From positions 1-26,621 of the forward strand of contig DATJFX010000008.1 of assembly GCA_035495465.1 (NCBI GenBank): a DNA stretch of 26,621 nt, given 5' to 3'. The position numbers and the translations under genes are program-made. Below the pieces are notes generated by a model that worked only from the letters and a program-made list of their open reading frames with translations, did not search any database and was not told the origin of the DNA. The DNA comes from DATJFX01 sp035495465. GTDB taxonomy: Bacteria; Patescibacteriota; Doudnabacteria; UBA920; O2-02-FULL-48-8. Positions within the stretch are counted from its first letter, which is position 1, and every line of letters begins with the position of its first letter. Positions 21,030-26,621 of this stretch are shown here, piece by piece.

Positions 21030-22691
21030 TTAGTAATCCATCCCGCCCATACCCGGCATCCCCCCGCCCATTCCTGCTGGTGGCGCCTTTGGTTCTGGTT
21101 TGTCTACTACTACTGCTTCTGTGGTTAGCATTTGTCCGGCCACAGAGGCGGCATTTTCTAAAGCCGTGCGTGTAACTTTTACTGGGTCAATAATTCCACC
21201 AGCAATTAAATCTTTAATGCCGGATTTCCAATTGTTCGGATCAAATCCGCCAAAATCAAAACCCATATTTGCATCTGTTAATTTCTGGACTTCAGATAAT
21301 ACTGAATTTTCAGACAACCCTGCGTTGATGGCAATTTGCTTCAGTGGCGCTTCAATAGCACGTCGGATAATCAGCACACCGGTTCGTTCACTACTGTGGA
21401 CTGAGTTGGCAAATTCATCAAGCTTTGGCGCAATTTTTGCCAGTGCGGATCCGCCACCCACCACGATACCTTCTTCCACTGCGGCTTTGGTCGCATTCAG
21501 CGCATCTTCAATCTTAAATTTCTTTTCTTTCATCTCAGTTTCTGTAGCGGCTCCAACTTTTATCACAGCTACGCCGCCTGCTAAACGAGCCAAGCGTTCC
21601 TGAAGTTTTTCTTTCTCGTAATCGGAAGTAGAAGCTTTTAATTCCATTCGGATCTGACCCACTCGGGCTTCAACTTTCGTCCTGTCACCTGCGCCATCTA
21701 CGATCGTCGAATTTTCTTTATTAGCAATGACTTTTCTGGCTCGGCCTAATTGTTCGATAGTGGTTGTATCTAACTTGAGTCCTAAATCATCTGAAATCAC
21801 TTCTCCGCCAGTTAGTACTGCGATATCCGCAAGCATTTCTTTTCTACGGTCGCCAAATCCTGGAGCTTTGATGGCTAGCACATTAAATGTGCCGCGCAGT
21901 TTATTTAGGATAAAAGTGGTCAGGGCTTCGCCTTCGATTTCATCTGCGATAATTACCAAATCTTTCTTGCCAGACTGAGCGATTTTTTCTAAGAGGGGCA
22001 ACAGTTCCTGGATAGCCGCCACTTTTTTATCTGTAATCAAAATATATGGATCTTCCCACACAGCTTCCATGCGTTCAGTGTTGGTCATCATGTAAGGCGA
22101 AACATACCCTTTATCAAATCGCATACCTTTTACCACTTCTTTTTCAAGTCCTATAGTCTGACCTTCTTCCACTGTGATCACGCCGTCTTTGCCGACATCA
22201 GCCATAGCTTCGGAAATAAGTTTTCCGACTTCCGGATCTAGAGAAGAGATCGTCCCGACCTGGGCAATTTCTTCCGAGGTCTTTACATCCTTTTTCACTT
22301 TCTTAAGCTCGTCTACAACAAAAGCTACCGCTTTATCTAGTCCCCGGCGGATGGATAATACATCAGCTTGGTTGCGAAATTCTTTCCAATGCATCAAAAT
22401 CGCCTGAGCTAAAACTGTGGCGGTGGTAGTGCCATCCCCTGCTACTTCATTGGTTTTTTCTGCCACTTCTTTGATCAGGGAGGCCCCGACATTTTGGAAT
22501 TTGTCTTCCAGTTCGATCTTTTTTGCAATTGTCACGCCGTCATTCGTAATAGTTGGCGCCCCGTAGCCTTCATCTAAAATTACATTGCGGCCCTTCGGAC
22601 CTAAAGTGACTTTTACGATATCTGCGAGCTTATCTACGCCCTCCATTATCTTTTCCCGGGCTGAATTGGAACTTAAAATCATTTTTGGCAT
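21030..22691 (-). CDS. groEL: Chaperonin GroEL (60 kDa)
   Basis: 553 aa, the standard length. Diagnostic blocks: VKVTLGPKGRNVIL (27-39), ITNDGVTIAK (48-57), the ATP-binding GDGTTTATVL (85-94), VVGGGSAL in the equatorial domain, and a C-terminus rich in Gly and Met (GGGMPGMGGMDY). Known role: double-ring ATP-dependent protein folding with GroES as lid. It follows groES after 9 bases, the usual groESL operon order. No anomalies. Confidence 0.98.
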   Translation of the reverse strand: MPKMILSSNSAREKIMEGVDKLADIVKVTLGPKGRNVILDEGYGAPTITNDGVTIAKKIELEDKFQNVGASLIKEVAEKTNEVAGDGTTTATVLAQAILMHWKEFRNQADVLSIRRGLDKAVAFVVDELKKVKKDVKTSEEIAQVGTISSLDPEVGKLISEAMADVGKDGVITVEEGQTIGLEKEVVKGMRFDKGYVSPYMMTNTERMEAVWEDPYILITDKKVAAIQELLPLLEKIAQSGKKDLVIIADEIEGEALTTFILNKLRGTFNVLAIKAPGFGDRRKEMLADIAVLTGGEVISDDLGLKLDTTTIEQLGRARKVIANKENSTIVDGAGDRTKVEARVGQIRMELKASTSDYEKEKLQERLARLAGGVAVIKVGAATETEMKEKKFKIEDALNATKAAVEEGIVVGGGSALAKIAPKLDEFANSVHSSERTGVLIIRRAIEAPLKQIAINAGLSENSVLSEVQKLTDANMGFDFGGFDPNNWKSGIKDLIAGGIIDPVKVTRTALENAASVAGQMLTTEAVVVDKPEPKAPPAGMGGGMPGMGGMDY

Positions 22692-22700
22692 ATTTTTTCC

Positions 22701-22973
22701 TTATTGTACTATCCCGAGGATGTCCTCGTCTTTTAAAAATTTATGTTCGACCCTATCGATTTCTACATCATCACCAGCGTATTTACCAAACATTACTTTC
22801 TGTCCGACTTTCAAATTTAGTTTTCCAATTTTTTCCCCTGTTCCAATCGCAACTACCTCTCCTAAAGCTTTCTCTTTATCTTCTGAAGTGGCGATGACAA
22901 TACCCGATTTGGTGGTGTTCTCTATTTTACTGGGCTTAACCAAGATGCGGTCGCCCACTGGTTTAATATCCAT
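22701..22973 (-). CDS. groES: Co-chaperonin GroES (10 kDa)
   Basis: 90 aa. It begins MDIKPVGDRILVKPSK; the mobile loop appears as ENTTKSGIVIA, and KVGQKVMFGKYAGDDVEID and the terminal EDILGIVQ are typical. Known role: the heptameric lid of GroEL. A GAAAGGAA ribosome site lies 5' of the ATG. The gene is headed by its own promoter and a leader containing a terminator-like hairpin; no CIRCE sequence was found. Confidence 0.97.
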   Translation of the reverse strand: MDIKPVGDRILVKPSKIENTTKSGIVIATSEDKEKALGEVVAIGTGEKIGKLNLKVGQKVMFGKYAGDDVEIDRVEHKFLKDEDILGIVQ

Positions 22974-22991
22974 ATATTCCTTTCGGTTAAA

Positions 22992-23013
22992 AAAATGTCC
23001 GTTCGGACATTTT
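22992..23013 (-). promoter_or_regulatory. Terminator-like hairpin in the groESL leader
   Basis: AAAATGTCC and GGACATTTT form a 9-bp stem with a 4-base loop, followed on the minus strand by a run of seven T. It lies between the promoter at 23030-23058 and the groES ribosome site, so it would have to be read through for groESL expression. Confidence 0.7.
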
Positions 23014-23029
23014 GTTTTTGCTACAACTT

Positions 23030-23058
23030 ATTATAAAATTTTTTTCAGTCCCTGACAA
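23030..23058 (-). promoter_or_regulatory. Promoter of groES-groEL
   Basis: Minus strand TTGTCA (23053-23058), exactly 17 bases, TATAAT (23030-23035). Predicted transcription start near 23023, about 50 nt before the groES ATG. Confidence 0.8.
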
Positions 23059-23075
23059 GGCCCCTAAAATGACGA

Positions 23076-23103
23076 AAACCGGCAACGCAAGCGCTGCCGG
23101 TTT
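23076..23103 (-). terminator. Intrinsic terminator after the orphan gene
   Basis: AAACCGGCA pairs with TGCCGGTTT, with an inner short GC stem. It starts 8 bases after the stop of the 23111 gene and is followed by T-rich sequence on the minus strand. Confidence 0.7.
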
Positions 23104-23110
23104 GTGTACC

Positions 23111-23470
23111 CTACCACCGAGGTTCTCGGCGATAGGTTTGAGCGATCTGGTCGCTCATCTCCGCAACAATCGCCGTGGCGGCGATATCGCGAAGAATCGT
23201 CCGGCCTCCGTCATACTTACTGACGTAGGCCCCACAGTGCACCTCATAGAGCGAGGTACGACTGCGGTCCGACCGAACATTCGCCAAACCACTGGCGATG
23301 ATCAGTCCCAGCGTCTGTGGGCGCAACTTCCGCACACGTCGATGAACAACGTTTGCGGCTTGCTCCCAAAGATACTGAGCCGCAGGCTCGGTGAAGCCAT
23401 GCTCACGGATGAGATCCGCGGCAATGCGCTGCACGAGCTTCGGACGAGACGACGGGTTGGTGTTGGTCAT
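23111..23470 (-). CDS. Orphan protein of unknown function, style of the small-gene cluster
   Basis: 119 aa, soluble, predicted mostly helical. It begins MTNTNPSSRPKLVQRIAADL, has an aromatic-rich helix AAQYLWEQAANVVHRRVRKL, then GLIIASGLANVRSD and a Cys/Tyr-containing stretch, and ends TYRREPRW. No family recognised. The ATG has a clear GGAG site 7 bases upstream. The gene is GC-rich compared with groES and the nucleotidyltransferase gene on either side, has its own terminator, and shares a 30-bp upstream motif with the small-gene cluster at 17-20 kb. Hence it may be of the same origin. Confidence 0.65.
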   Translation of the reverse strand: MTNTNPSSRPKLVQRIAADLIREHGFTEPAAQYLWEQAANVVHRRVRKLRPQTLGLIIASGLANVRSDRSRTSLYEVHCGAYVSKYDGGRTILRDIAATAIVAEMSDQIAQTYRREPRW

Positions 23471-23551
23471 GGGACACTCCTTCTCTGACGGCCAGCCGCA
23501 AGGATCAACCTATCAGCGACATGCTGATAAGCTCCTTACTGCTCGAACTGA

Positions 23552-23581
23552 TGAACAATTGTGTTAACTTTAGACAAACAA
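23552..23581. promoter_or_regulatory. Conserved 30-bp upstream motif, copy C
   Basis: Matches 20070-20099 at 24 of 30 bases. It lies about 80 bases upstream of the orphan gene start. On the plus strand TTGTGT-17-CATTTA overlaps it. Nearby, TATCAGC/GCTGATA (23511-23529) forms a hairpin in the leader of the orphan gene. Confidence 0.45.
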
Positions 23582-23644
23582 CATTTAATGGGTTAACTTC
23601 AACTACTCACAGTGGAGCGTTTTCAGCTAGTCTTTCAGGGTATT

Positions 23645-23665
23645 CCGTGACCTTCACGGTTTTTT
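23645..23665 (+). terminator. Terminator-like hairpin on the plus strand
   Basis: CCGTGA, a 3-base loop, TCACGG, then six T on the plus strand. No plus-strand gene precedes it, so it may end a small RNA from 23580-23645 or be incidental. Confidence 0.4.
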
Positions 23666-23707
23666 AAACTTCCTCCATTTTTCACGAACTCCAAAGTATA
23701 AATTAAA

Positions 23708-23728
23708 AAGCCTTGGTTGTCAAGGCTT
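23708..23728 (-). terminator. Intrinsic terminator after the nucleotidyltransferase-like gene
   Basis: AAGCCTTG/CAAGGCTT, 8-bp stem, 5-base loop, followed by TTTTTAATT on the minus strand. A second GC-rich hairpin (GCCCGC/GCGGGC, near 23740) lies between it and the stop codon at 23768. Confidence 0.75.
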
Positions 23729-23767
23729 AGACTGCCACGCCCGCTTCGCGGGCTCGCAGATACTATA

Positions 23768-24748
23768 TTATTTAGTTTCTATTATTCTCTTAAATCGCTC
23801 AGCTATCTCGGCGCGGACGTCGTAGCCATGGAGTTTGAGCATGGAAGAGTTGGCAATCGTAGTCGAAGTAAGGCCGCGATTTTCTGCGAGTTTAAAGGTA
23901 TGGTTGATATGGATGCGCCTGAAAAATGGTTCAGCTAAGCTCACGGGTAACCAAAGTAAAACTTCCAAAATATATTTGATACTCAAAACTATAAAGGAAG
24001 GCTTTTTGGCGGAAGCAAACCTTTGAGTTGGCTCGAAATTTGGAAAAGCTTGGGTCAGCCAAGGATTTTTCTGCATCAATTGCCAATATGCCTGGCTCCC
24101 CACCACCGGACGCATATTCGCCAGCCAAAAATCAAAATATGGATCCTCAGGTTTCAGCTTTAAAGATTCAAATTCTAAATTATCTGTGGTGGTATAAAAC
24201 CCAAAACAAAACCGATCCTTAATCTTCTGCCGAGTTTTATACACTCCTAAACTCCGAAATAATACAATAATTAATGACCTAACAAAATAAAGGCGATTTG
24301 GCTTCGTGATGACGAAAAAATCAATATCTGAATCCGCATCAGATGTACCCAGCGACAAACTATTGATCACTGAGATATTCCGAACAAACGGCAATACAGC
24401 TAGCCAATTAAAATATCGGTCAATTTTCTCCCATTTTTTTATGAGTTCTAATTGATTGGCCTGGTAAGTGGCGGCATTCCATGATTTCAGAGAATATAGG
24501 TTATCTTTTTGCAAAACTTGGCCACTGACAACTAAATTCCCTAAAGTTTCAGTTACCTGGGGGAGGCTTACGAACTCGCCGTATAAAAGTTCGTGAACGC
24601 GTCTACTGGAGAGCGGTAATTCATACAAAGAAAAAAACGCTAACGTCTTTAGCACTGCTTGTTCTAATTTCACTTGAGTTTTAGTTTCGGCCGACGCTTC
24701 GGTCGGCCCCCCGACCGAGTTATCGCGTCGGGGCAATATTTCCGGCAT
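23768..24748 (-). CDS. Nucleotidyltransferase-fold protein with N-terminal winged helix
   Basis: 326 aa. Residues about 28-90 look like a winged-helix domain (LKTLAFFSLYELPLSSRRVHELL ... YSLK pattern). The pol-beta-type nucleotidyltransferase motif follows: LSLGTSDADSDIDFFVIT (132-148), with GTS and the two metal-binding Asp at 141 and 143. A membrane-like hydrophobic segment occurs around 258-275. Substrate unknown; such proteins recur in CPR genomes. The ATG is supported by GGAAGGAA just 5' and overlaps the upstream gene by 29 bases. Residues 9-22 are encoded by a GC-rich hairpin (24689-24708) that looks inserted. Confidence 0.75.
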   Translation of the reverse strand: MPEILPRRDNSVGGPTEASAETKTQVKLEQAVLKTLAFFSLYELPLSSRRVHELLYGEFVSLPQVTETLGNLVVSGQVLQKDNLYSLKSWNAATYQANQLELIKKWEKIDRYFNWLAVLPFVRNISVINSLSLGTSDADSDIDFFVITKPNRLYFVRSLIIVLFRSLGVYKTRQKIKDRFCFGFYTTTDNLEFESLKLKPEDPYFDFWLANMRPVVGSQAYWQLMQKNPWLTQAFPNFEPTQRFASAKKPSFIVLSIKYILEVLLWLPVSLAEPFFRRIHINHTFKLAENRGLTSTTIANSSMLKLHGYDVRAEIAERFKRIIETK

Positions 24749-25073
24749 CTATTTCCTTCCATGTATCATTATAATCATCCCATTTGTAAGCTTTAATTTT
24801 GTGCGAAAATTCTGTGTCAGAAAATTTATACTCTACTCGGGCCGATTTGCCTTGTTGGTGAGAATAAATTTCTTTTTTGTCCAAAACCACGGGTTTGGAC
24901 TCCCGAGTAAGTTTGATTTTACCCAAAGGCGTAGGAAAAATTAAAATTTCAACTTTGCCTGAAACCACCGGCCCATCCCCGGTTTCCATAATCAAATCCT
25001 CAAAGCCTTCTTCTTCAACTTTGAACTTGCGGTGCAATTCTTCTTTTAACGCTTCCCACTTGTCGTCTTGCAT
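24720..25073 (-). CDS. Small conserved-looking protein of unknown function
   Basis: 117 aa, soluble, acidic N-terminus and beta-rich core: DDKWEALKEELHRKFKVEEE, then VVSGKVEILIFPTPLGKIKL, RVEYKFSDTEFSHKIKAYKW and DDYNDTWKEID. No signal peptide, membrane segment or known catalytic motif. I do not recognise a named family. It overlaps the start of the nucleotidyltransferase gene by 29 bases and the ribosome site of that gene lies within its last codons, so the two are probably translated in sequence and may work together. Confidence 0.75.
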   Translation of the reverse strand: MQDDKWEALKEELHRKFKVEEEGFEDLIMETGDGPVVSGKVEILIFPTPLGKIKLTRESKPVVLDKKEIYSHQQGKSARVEYKFSDTEFSHKIKAYKWDDYNDTWKEIDAGNIAPTR

Positions 25074-25081
25074 GTTAACTT

Positions 25082-25474
25082 CTATTCTTCTTCTCCCCTT
25101 GCGGGAGAAGATGTCCGACTTCGTCGGACAGATGAGGGGTTAAAAAGTGCGTTAAATATTTTTTCCTTTACTATCGACAAATGATTAGTGATATCATCGT
25201 TCCAAAACCTCAATACCTTAAACCCAGACTTTTCGAGATAATCTTGTCTTATTTTATCTTTTAATTTCTGGGAATCGGAATTATGAGTACCACCATCTAA
25301 TTCTATTACTAATCGTTTTTTTAGGCAACAAAAATCAACAATATATTGATCTATGGCAACCTGTCGACGAAATTTAAAATTACCAAACCGCCGCCCTTGC
25401 AATAAGAACCAAAGTATCTTTTCTTCAGGGGTTGATTGTTTTCTTAAATTTCTTGCAAAGGCTTGATCTTGCAT
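25082..25474 (-). CDS. DUF559 domain protein (Vsr/PD-(D/E)XK-like nuclease fold)
   Basis: 130 aa from the ATG at 25474; the open frame to 25513 is just translation of the flanking repeat. Motifs are those of DUF559: RNLRKQSTPEEKILWFLL, then FKFRRQVAIDQYIVDFCC, LVIELDGGTHN, and LRFWNDDI. The Asp in IVDF and Glu in IELDG match the PD-(D/E)XK active site of Vsr-like endonucleases. The biological role is unknown. The start is served by a GAGGGTG site lying in the right-hand inverted repeat, and the last 16 residues and stop codon are encoded in the left-hand repeat. Confidence 0.85.
   Translation of the reverse strand: MQDQAFARNLRKQSTPEEKILWFLLQGRRFGNFKFRRQVAIDQYIVDFCCLKKRLVIELDGGTHNSDSQKLKDKIRQDYLEKSGFKVLRFWNDDITNHLSIVKEKIFNALFNPSSVRRSRTSSPARGEEE
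25090..25139. repeat. Left inverted palindromic element flanking the DUF559 gene
   Basis: Stem 1 CTTCTCCC/GGGAGAAG (25090-25110), then stem 2 GTCCGA/TCGGAC (25113-25129), then GATGAGGGG. It is the inverse counterpart of 25482-25534. Overlaps the 3' end of the DUF559 gene. Confidence 0.8.
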
Positions 25475-25481
25475 AAATAGC

Positions 25482-25534
25482 ACCCTCACCTGTCTCCGCA
25501 TTTGCGGAGACATCCTCTCCCGTCAAGGGAGAGG
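25482..25534. repeat. Right inverted palindromic element flanking the DUF559 gene
   Basis: Stem 2 GTCTCCGC/GCGGAGAC (25492-25511) and stem 1 CCTCTCCC/GGGAGAGG (25514-25534), preceded by ACCCTCACCT. Read on the minus strand it has the same order as the left element; stem 2 differs in sequence but keeps pairing. It supplies the ribosome site of the DUF559 gene. Confidence 0.8.
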
Positions 25535-25547
25535 AAAAATTGAAAAC

Positions 25548-26465
25548 TTATTTCTGACAAAATGGACAATATGAGCTCGTACGACCCCCTAATTTTAAAC
25601 TTTTAATAACTCTACCACAAACTTTACATTTCTCCCCAGCGCGGCCATAAACCATGTGAATTTTCCCATATGTGCCCCAATCCCCCGAAGGCCTGACAAA
25701 ATCTCCGACGGATGAACCATGATGATGGACTGCGTCTGTTAAAACTTTTTTTATACCCTTAAATAAAAGCTTGCGTTCTTTAGAATTTAAAGTTTTAACC
25801 AAGCGCATGGGCCGAACTTTTGCGTAAAACATTATTTCATCCGAATAAATATTGCCGATCCCCGCAATTAAATTCGGATCAAGTAAAAATTGCTTAAGCT
25901 TTGCTTTTGGCCTTTTCTTTAAAATCGACTCGAAAACTTCCAAAGTAAATTTATCGTCCAGCGGTTCTGGTCCGTACTCCGCAAGTTCCGGAACATGCGG
26001 CAGCTCTTTATCGGAAACCAATTTCAAATACCCAAACTGACGAAAGTCATTGTAAAAAAGTCTGGAGCCGTCAGTAAACTCAAAAATCACATGCGTGGAT
26101 TTGGCTGGCAGACGAACTGGAATGGTATTCTGAATATTTAAAAGTTTAACTTGCTTGTCTAAATATTTTTTACCTAGAAAAATTAGTTGGCCGGTCATTT
26201 TCAGATGAACTAGAATGGCATATTTGCCAGCTAAATCCATAATAATCATTTTCGCCCGGCGAGAAACATCTGTGAATTTTTTGTGCTTTAAAGTTTTCGC
26301 AAAAGCTTTAGCAGCCTCTTCTGAAGGCTTGCGAAGATTCGACAAAGTCCCCGGACCCATGGCGACCATTTTCGGCATCAGGATTCGGACTTCCTTGATA
26401 ACTTTATTTCTCAGTAGCGGCCGCAGTTCCCTGACTACTGTTTCGACTTCGGGTAGCTCTGGCAT
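25548..26465 (-). CDS. mutM: Formamidopyrimidine-DNA glycosylase Fpg/MutM
   Basis: 305 aa, longer than the usual 270 or so because of inserts near residues 30-50 and 98-115. After the initiator Met come Pro2 (the catalytic nucleophile) and Glu3 in PELPEVETV. Further on are KLKQFLLDPNLIAGIGNIYSDEI (188-211) with the H2TH-region Asn and Lys, and a C-terminal zinc finger with Cys280, Cys283, Cys300, Cys303 and the conserved GGRTSSYCPFCQ. Known role: removal of 8-oxoguanine and ring-opened purines with AP-lyase activity. It appears to be translated from a leaderless transcript. Confidence 0.96.
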   Translation of the reverse strand: MPELPEVETVVRELRPLLRNKVIKEVRILMPKMVAMGPGTLSNLRKPSEEAAKAFAKTLKHKKFTDVSRRAKMIIMDLAGKYAILVHLKMTGQLIFLGKKYLDKQVKLLNIQNTIPVRLPAKSTHVIFEFTDGSRLFYNDFRQFGYLKLVSDKELPHVPELAEYGPEPLDDKFTLEVFESILKKRPKAKLKQFLLDPNLIAGIGNIYSDEIMFYAKVRPMRLVKTLNSKERKLLFKGIKKVLTDAVHHHGSSVGDFVRPSGDWGTYGKIHMVYGRAGEKCKVCGRVIKSLKLGGRTSSYCPFCQK

Positions 26466-26471
26466 GGGGTA

Positions 26472-26480
26472 ATTATAGCA
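26472..26480 (-). promoter_or_regulatory. Extended -10 promoter giving a leaderless fpg mRNA
   Basis: Minus strand TGC-TATAAT ends 6 bases before the fpg ATG, with no ribosome site between. Transcription would start at or next to the ATG. No good -35 hexamer at 17 bases, as expected for an extended -10 promoter. Confidence 0.6.
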
Positions 26481-26489
26481 AAAACAAAA

Positions 26490-26512
26490 ACAGTCCCGAT
26501 AATCGGGACTGT
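26490..26512 (-). terminator. Intrinsic terminator of the gene upstream of fpg
   Basis: ACAGTCCCGA/TCGGGACTGT, 10-bp stem with a 3-base loop, followed on the minus strand by a T-rich tail (five T, G, five T). Confidence 0.9.
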
Positions 26513-26526
26513 TTAAAATTTTATAG

Positions 26527-26621
26527 CTAATGATACAGGGTATGTTTGGTGTAGGATGGTTTGTGTTTCAGAAGTTCTTTATCCGTAAACCATACTGCTA
26601 CTTCGGTTTTAGCTTCTTCTA
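26527..26621 (-). CDS. C-terminal end of an unidentified protein (runs off window)
   Basis: The last 30 codons and TAG stop of a frame that enters from the window edge. The visible residues are EEAKTEVAVWFTDKELLKHK followed by a Tyr/His-rich end finishing TLYH. Too short to identify. The intrinsic terminator 15 bases after the stop supports it as a real gene end. Confidence 0.55.
   Translation of the reverse strand, partial: EEAKTEVAVWFTDKELLKHKPSYTKHTLYH

Noticed and set aside
21100..22407. Several plus-strand open frames opposite groEL
   Set aside because: Classic shadows of a highly conserved gene; Ser/Ala/Pro-rich and without start signals.
22974..23060. CIRCE (HrcA operator) upstream of groES
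   Set aside because: The CIRCE inverted repeat TTAGCACTC-N9-GAGTGCTAA is not present; the hairpin found is different and has a T tract.

Overview
The window looks like a chromosomal segment of a Patescibacteria (Candidate Phyla Radiation) bacterium. This rests on an AT-rich background, tightly packed and overlapping genes, a minimal type IV pilus ATPase/platform/prepilin operon, surface-glycan genes, a signal-peptide surface protein of the kind common in CPR genomes, and single informational genes (bL32, NusB, HU, two tRNAs, GroES/GroEL, Fpg). The assignment is an inference; there is no 16S rRNA here.

Layout. 1-3443 (minus): pilus operon pilB-pilC-prepilin, driven by a near-consensus promoter. 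3488-12773 (minus): an exopolysaccharide or glycan locus with a TPR membrane protein, a polyprenyl-phosphate sugar-1-P transferase, a GDP-mannose-epimerase-like SDR, two GT2 and one GT4 glycosyltransferases, and two O-antigen ligase/polymerase-like membrane proteins. Most junctions inside it overlap by a few bases. 12907-15258 (minus): a secreted S-layer-like protein with a perfect consensus promoter and a leader of about 360 nt. 15292-16637 (plus): tRNA-Gly, tRNA-Pro, rpmF, nusB and an HU gene.

16640-20570 is different in character. It is visibly richer in GC and holds eleven very small genes on the minus strand, many encoding membrane or lipoprotein-like products I cannot name. Most have a compact hairpin immediately 5' of a strong Shine-Dalgarno sequence. 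A 65-bp near-identical element with an attached hairpin occurs twice between gene blocks. Flanking the cluster are two copies, same orientation, of a roughly 101-nt element that folds into one four-helix structure with about eight compensatory base-pair changes. I regard this as an unrecognised structured RNA and the best discovery candidate here. A 24/30 sequence match links the cluster's upstream region to that of an isolated orphan gene at 23111-23470, which has the same style.

20571-26621 (minus): GxxExxY protein, groEL, groES (whose leader carries a terminator-like hairpin), the orphan gene, a nucleotidyltransferase-fold protein, a small unknown protein, a DUF559 nuclease-like gene bracketed by inverted palindromic elements, fpg/mutM with an apparently leaderless promoter, and the 3' end of one more gene. 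All coordinates, motifs and pairings were read by eye; no database search or folding program was run.
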